From the NCBI GenBank assembly GCA_030598165.1, contig JAUVQL010000034.1, positions 1 through 8,232 of the forward strand: DNA of 8,232 nt, in the 5' to 3' direction. The DNA is from Acidobacteriota bacterium. Lineage in GTDB: Bacteria > Acidobacteriota > Vicinamibacteria > Marinacidobacterales > SMYC01. Positions 7,736 through 8,232 of the stretch are shown here, piece by piece (within the stretch, counting starts at the first letter, position 1; every line of letters starts with the position of its first letter). Both the position numbers and the translations under genes were made by a program. The notes beneath the pieces were generated by a model. It saw only the letters and a list, made by a program, of their open reading frames with translations, was not told the DNA's origin and ran no database searches.

Positions 7736-7759
7736 GGGTACCCTCTTTTCAGAGTACCC
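7736..7759 (-). promoter_or_regulatory. hairpin covering the alkA ribosome-binding site
   Basis: In the minus-strand RNA, arms GGGUACUCU (7759-7751) and AGGGUACCC (7744-7736) pair over nine positions, with one U-G wobble. The loop is GAAAAG. The ribosome-binding bases AGAGGG (7746-7741) lie across the loop edge and 3' arm, and the TTG start is one base beyond the stem. This geometry would limit translation when folded. It could instead be a protein-binding dyad, since GGGTACCC itself is a palindrome. Confidence 0.5.
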
Positions 7760-7762
7760 AGT

Positions 7763-7894
7763 TTACTTCATTGACTTGCGTATCAACGAGACGAGCTCTC
7801 CGGGTCTCATTTCTTGGGACTGCGCGAGTTGACGTAGAGATGAGGTTCGGGTGGCCTCAACGCCTTGCACGCGTTTCAAGCGCAGATAGCCCAA
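7763..7894 (-). CDS. possible 43-codon small ORF or truncated gene tail
   Basis: An open frame ends at TAA (7763-7765), 28 bases upstream of alkA. From a TTG at 7894, with GAAGG five bases before it, it encodes a basic, probably helical peptide: MGYLRLKRVQGVEATRTSS, then LRQLAQSQEMRPGELVSLI and RKSMK. A GTG at 7900 is an alternative start. An in-frame TGA at 7913-7915 closes the frame upstream. The composition looks protein-like, but I do not recognise a family. It may be a small protein co-transcribed with alkA, the surviving 3' end of a disrupted gene, or chance. Confidence 0.27.
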   Translation of the reverse strand: MGYLRLKRVQGVEATRTSSLRQLAQSQEMRPGELVSLIRKSMK

Positions 7895-7904
7895 CAGCAC
7901 CTTC

Positions 7905-7921
7905 GTTATGTGTCAGATAAC
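7905..7921. repeat. 17-bp imperfect palindrome
   Basis: GTTATGTGTCAGATAAC matches its own reverse complement at 14 of 17 positions, with GTTAT and ATAAC arms. It lies where the protein-like minus frame ends and AT-richer sequence begins. It could be an operator or the end of an inserted element; one copy alone does not decide. Confidence 0.35.
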
Positions 7922-7956
7922 CTGCTATTTATTTAGAGCAAGGTTCGGGCCAAGGG

Positions 7957-7985
7957 TTTCAAAGGATGTCGTTTGGTCGTATACT
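7957..7985 (+). promoter_or_regulatory. weak sigma-70-like promoter candidate
   Basis: TTTCAA at 7957-7962 and TATACT at 7980-7985 are separated by 17 bases. The -10 is good and the -35 poor. A transcript from about 7992 would carry the hairpins at 7998-8145 as its leader, toward the possible start at 8196. Confidence 0.33.
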
Positions 7986-8041
7986 ATTGATAGAGAGTGG
8001 TTTGTTCTAAATCAAAACCAAACGGAGTCTCATAAGTAACA

Positions 8042-8072
8042 GGGGTATTTCGACCAAAATGGTCGATATCCC
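8042..8072. repeat. strong inverted repeat / hairpin
   Basis: Inner stem CGACCA (8051-8056) with TGGTCG (8060-8065) closes an AAA loop. The outer stem GGGGTAT (8042-8048) with ATATCCC (8066-8072) pairs over seven positions with one G-T wobble. The two are separated by a 2-base bulge on the left arm. No T-run follows on either strand, so it is not a typical terminator. It may be an RNA structure or an operator. Confidence 0.6.
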
Positions 8073-8195
8073 TCGAAGAATGGACGGATGGGGTCGGGGT
8101 TGGTGATTTCCCCGCCTTGACCGACTGTACGGCTGCACGAAGCCGCCGCGAACAATGGCACCCATGGTAATAGGTGCTTCGCATGGAGCTTGACG

Positions 8196-8232
8196 ATGGC
8201 AAGAATTAAGCTGATGCCTTTCAGACGTACCA
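8196..8232 (+). CDS. possible start of a gene running off the window end
   Basis: ATG at 8196 opens MARIKLMPFRRT, which continues to the window edge. GGAG (8185-8188) lies seven bases upstream, a good ribosome-binding distance. Twelve codons are too few to recognise a family or to exclude chance. Confidence 0.3.
   Translation, partial: MARIKLMPFRRT

Larger units (their letters stand above)
7922..8195. other. non-coding, hairpin-rich region
   Basis: About 270 bases without a recognisable gene. Contents in order: a promoter-like pair (7957-7985); inverted repeats CGTTTGGT/ACCAAACG (7970-7977, 8017-8024) and TGGTTT/AAACCA (7998-8003, 8015-8020); a strong hairpin at 8042-8072; GGTCGGGG/CCCC..GACC arms (8092-8099 with 8110-8113 and 8119-8122); and CGGCT/AGCCG (8130-8145). 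A 72-codon minus frame crossing it (7984-8202) has no recognisable motif and I do not call it. Confidence 0.5.

Noticed and set aside
7984..8202. 72-codon minus-strand open frame in the right-hand spacer
   Set aside because: Ser/Thr/Pro-rich with no recognisable motif, and it runs through several hairpins. Similar-length open stretches occur in the opposite frames, so coding is not supported.
1..8232. CRISPR arrays, tRNA or rRNA genes
   Set aside because: No regularly spaced direct repeats beyond the two-copy repeat at 541-600, and no tRNA- or rRNA-like sequence was seen on either strand by reading.

Overview
The window looks like a chromosomal segment from a Gram-negative (diderm) bacterium. 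It encodes a complete tripartite efflux pump that spans both membranes, and the protein-coding DNA is moderately GC-rich. Nothing in it fixes the phylum. GTG and TTG starts are used beside ATG (GTG for the RND pump and the DUF2784 protein, TTG for the glycosylase).

Layout. Positions 1-478 (+) hold the last 25 codons of a VapB-type antitoxin and a complete VapC-type PIN toxin, joined by a TGATG stop/start overlap. Positions 479-611 are a convergent spacer with a two-copy imperfect repeat. Positions 612-977 (-) encode a small membrane protein of the DUF2784 family. After a spacer of about 190 bases, 1168-6766 (+) is a tight three-gene operon: TolC/CzcC-like outer-membrane channel, CzcB/CusB-like periplasmic adaptor and CzcA/CusA-like RND pump. 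The first two genes overlap by TGATG and the second and third are 8 bases apart. Positions 6805-7734 (-) encode an AlkA-type DNA-3-methyladenine glycosylase, with a terminator-like hairpin between it and the convergent pump gene. The last 500 bases are mostly non-coding. They hold a possible remnant or small ORF (7763-7894, -), then an AT-richer, hairpin-rich stretch with a promoter-like element and, at the very edge, a possible start of another gene.

How the genes work together. The pump genes make one machine: the inner-membrane RND protein uses the proton gradient to drive metal ions out of the periplasm (or cytoplasm) through the adaptor and outer-membrane channel. No metal sensor is in the window, so regulation and the exact metal are unknown. 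The permease has a CzcA-like periplasmic ELVSG segment but an AIG..GDGAIVLVEN pore motif without the DFG of classical Co/Zn/Cd pumps. The adaptor has an unusual His/Met cluster. The toxin-antitoxin pair, DUF2784 protein and AlkA look like independent neighbours.

I found no clear new system. The best candidates for follow-up are the hairpin that covers the alkA ribosome-binding site, the structured 7970-8145 region with its possible element boundary near 7905, and the metal-site differences in the pump.
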